NCBI GenBank assembly: GCA_018714645.1
Contig: DVND01000019.1
Coordinates: forward strand, 1-51,030
Length of the DNA: 51,030 nt
Reading direction: 5' to 3'
DNA from: Candidatus Avimonoglobus intestinipullorum
GTDB taxonomy: Bacteria > Bacillota > Clostridia > UBA1381
Both the position numbers and the translations under genes were made by a program. Positions 49,640 to 51,030 of the stretch are shown here, piece after piece. The notes beneath the pieces were generated by a model. That model worked only from the letters and a program-made list of their open reading frames with translations, made no database searches and had not been told where the DNA came from. The stretch's first letter is position 1, and each line of letters starts with the position of its first letter.

Positions 49640-50962
49640 TCACACCCCAGCAAACATAATCTCATTAATCACTGCCTCCAGGTATTCCTGCTTTCCGCTG
49701 GCCTGCTCCTGCACATCACCCCTCTCCAGCACATATTGCTCCAGTTCCTCTAAATTAGTGCTGCCTTCCTTGATTTTTGCGCCGATGCCTGCGGAGAAGC
49801 TGGCGTACCGATTCTTGATAAATTCGTCGATGCGGCCATCCCGGATCAGTTTATCCGCCACCTTCAGTCCCAGTGCAAACGCGTCCATGCCGGCAATGTA
49901 AGCCAGGAAAATGTCCTCATCCGTCATGGAGCCCCGGCGCACCTTGGCGTCAAAATTCAGGCCGCCATTGGTAAAGCCCCCGGCCTTGAGCACTTCATAC
50001 ATACAAAGAGCTGTATCGTAAATATTCGTGGGGAATTGGTCTGTATCCCAACCCAGAAGCAGATCGCCCTGATTTGCGTCAATAGAGCCAAACGCGCCGT
50101 TTATACGGGCAACCCGCAGCTCATGCTGGAACGTATGCATCGCCAGCGTAGCATGGTTGGCTTCAATGTTCATTTTAAAATCTTGATCGAGCCCGTATTT
50201 CCGTAAAAATCCCAACACCGTGGATACGTCAAAATCATACTGATGCTTCGTGGGTTCCTTCGGCTTGGGCTCAATATAGAAATCGCCCGTAAAACCGATT
50301 TTCCGCGCATATTCCACCGCCATCCGCATCAGCCGGGCCATGTTGTCCTGTTCGAGCCCCATATCTGTGTTCAACAAGGTTTCGTAGCCTTCCCTGCCGC
50401 CCCAGAACACTTATCCCTGCCCGCCTAATGCAACCGTCGTTTCAATTGCTTTTTTGATCTGTGCCGCAGCATACGCAAACACATCTGCATTGCACGCTGT
50501 TCCTGCCCCATGCACATAACGCGGATGGTTAAAACAATTTGCCGTACCCCATAACAGCTTTTTCCCATATTTCTCCATCAATTCCTGCAGCAGCGGCACA
50601 ATTCTGTCCAGGTTGGCGTTGCATTCCGCCAAAGTATCCCCTTCCGGCGCGATATCGCGGTCATGAAAGCAAAAATACTCCAACTGGAGCTTATCCATCA
50701 GCTCAAACGCCGCATACGCTTTATTCTCATAAATTTCCACAGCTGTTTTTCCGCCAAATGTTTTGTCAATCGTCCCCCGGCCGAACATATCGGTCCCGTC
50801 GCCGCAAAGGGTGTGCCAGTAACTCATTGCAAATTTTAACTGCTCCCGCATGGGCTTGCCCGCTACAATCTGTTCCGGATTGTAATGTTTAAAAGCAAAG
50901 GGCGTTTTAGATACCGGGCCTTCGTATTGGATCTTCGGTACAGTTTTAAAATATTCGTTCAT
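49640..50962 (-). pseudogene. xylA: xylose isomerase, interrupted by one in-frame TAA
   Basis: The two parts together give a full-length xylose isomerase (440 codons), which converts xylose to xylulose. The first part (183 residues) runs from MNEYFKTVPKIQYEG through FCFHDRDIAPEG to TVALGGQG. It is followed by TAA (50413-50411), and then in the same frame VFWGGREGYETLLNTDMG to the end, with IEPKPKEPTKHQYDFD, NIEANHATLA and SIDANQGDLLLGWDTDQFP metal ligands. The stop replaces the Tyr of GGQG-Y-VFWGG; one base change at 50411 explains it. The GTG just after could only restart a partial barrel. This may be a real mutation or a sequence error. The start is ATG at 50962 (GGGAG 7 nt upstream); a TTG at 50968 is less likely. 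Confidence 0.9.
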
Positions 50963-51030
50963 ATGCAAACTCCCGCCTTTTATATTTTTGTTTTATTTTA
51001 CTATATTGGACTTGAAAAATCTATCTTTTT

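Noticed and set aside
50411..50413. Stop-codon recoding (readthrough or non-canonical amino acid) in xylA
   Set aside because: TAA is not a known recoding signal here, no special downstream structure was seen, and several essential genes in the window end in TAA.

Overview
The window looks like a chromosomal segment of a gut-type anaerobe of the class Clostridia (Bacillota). GC is about 50% overall, and Shine-Dalgarno sites are strong (AAAGGAGG type) with some GTG and TTG starts. The gene content is typical of that class: a T-box in front of pheS, a CIRCE element, Rex-type operators at a fused adhE, the yaaA-recF-remB-gyrB block, mgl sugar transport, a GH3 xylosidase beside xylose isomerase, and a dockerin-bearing secreted protein. 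The family cannot be fixed from sequence reading alone. No tRNA, rRNA, IS element, phage or CRISPR array was seen.

Left part (1-16.5 kb): adhE has a consensus promoter with a Rex-like operator on each side. It is followed by a T-box-controlled pheS / P-loop kinase / pheT operon, birA, CIRCE-controlled htpG, a convergent AIM24-CorA pair, an aroF-argS-acetyltransferase run, and an XRE regulator divergent from a secreted stalk/NPCBM-like protein with a double palindromic operator between them.

Middle (16.5-33.4 kb): a galactose-type ABC importer (mglB-mglA-mglC) on the minus strand. A six-gene plus-strand operon recJ-relA-yaaA-recF-remB-gyrB joins repair, the stringent response and replication genes, without dnaA or dnaN. 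A tightly packed seven-gene minus-strand operon runs tyrA, Eis-like acetyltransferase, DJ-1, 5-formyl-THF cyclo-ligase, CPBP protease, tatD, TatD-linked radical SAM.

Accessory surface-protein region (33.4-38.4 kb): a small operon encodes a secreted dockerin protein, a secreted Ig-like multidomain protein and a 53-residue peptide with a YxxPxI motif. Upstream lies an 827-residue secreted stalk protein. A patch of about 870 bp at 38-41% GC, inside about 52% GC flanks, covers exactly the dockerin module of one gene and the first module of the next. Both edges fall at domain linkers, which suggests module exchange. This operon is the best candidate for something undescribed.

Right part (38.4-51 kb): an ABC-2 type exporter pair; a tandem-PII-like protein plus a DUF1538 membrane protein behind a long, apparently structured leader; and a MarR gene with two tandem operators driving a heterodimeric ABC exporter (one degenerate and one canonical ATPase site). 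At the right edge a xylA-GH3 xylosidase operon contains a xylA interrupted by one in-frame TAA codon at an otherwise conserved Tyr position. Most convergent gene ends share a strong bidirectional hairpin terminator.
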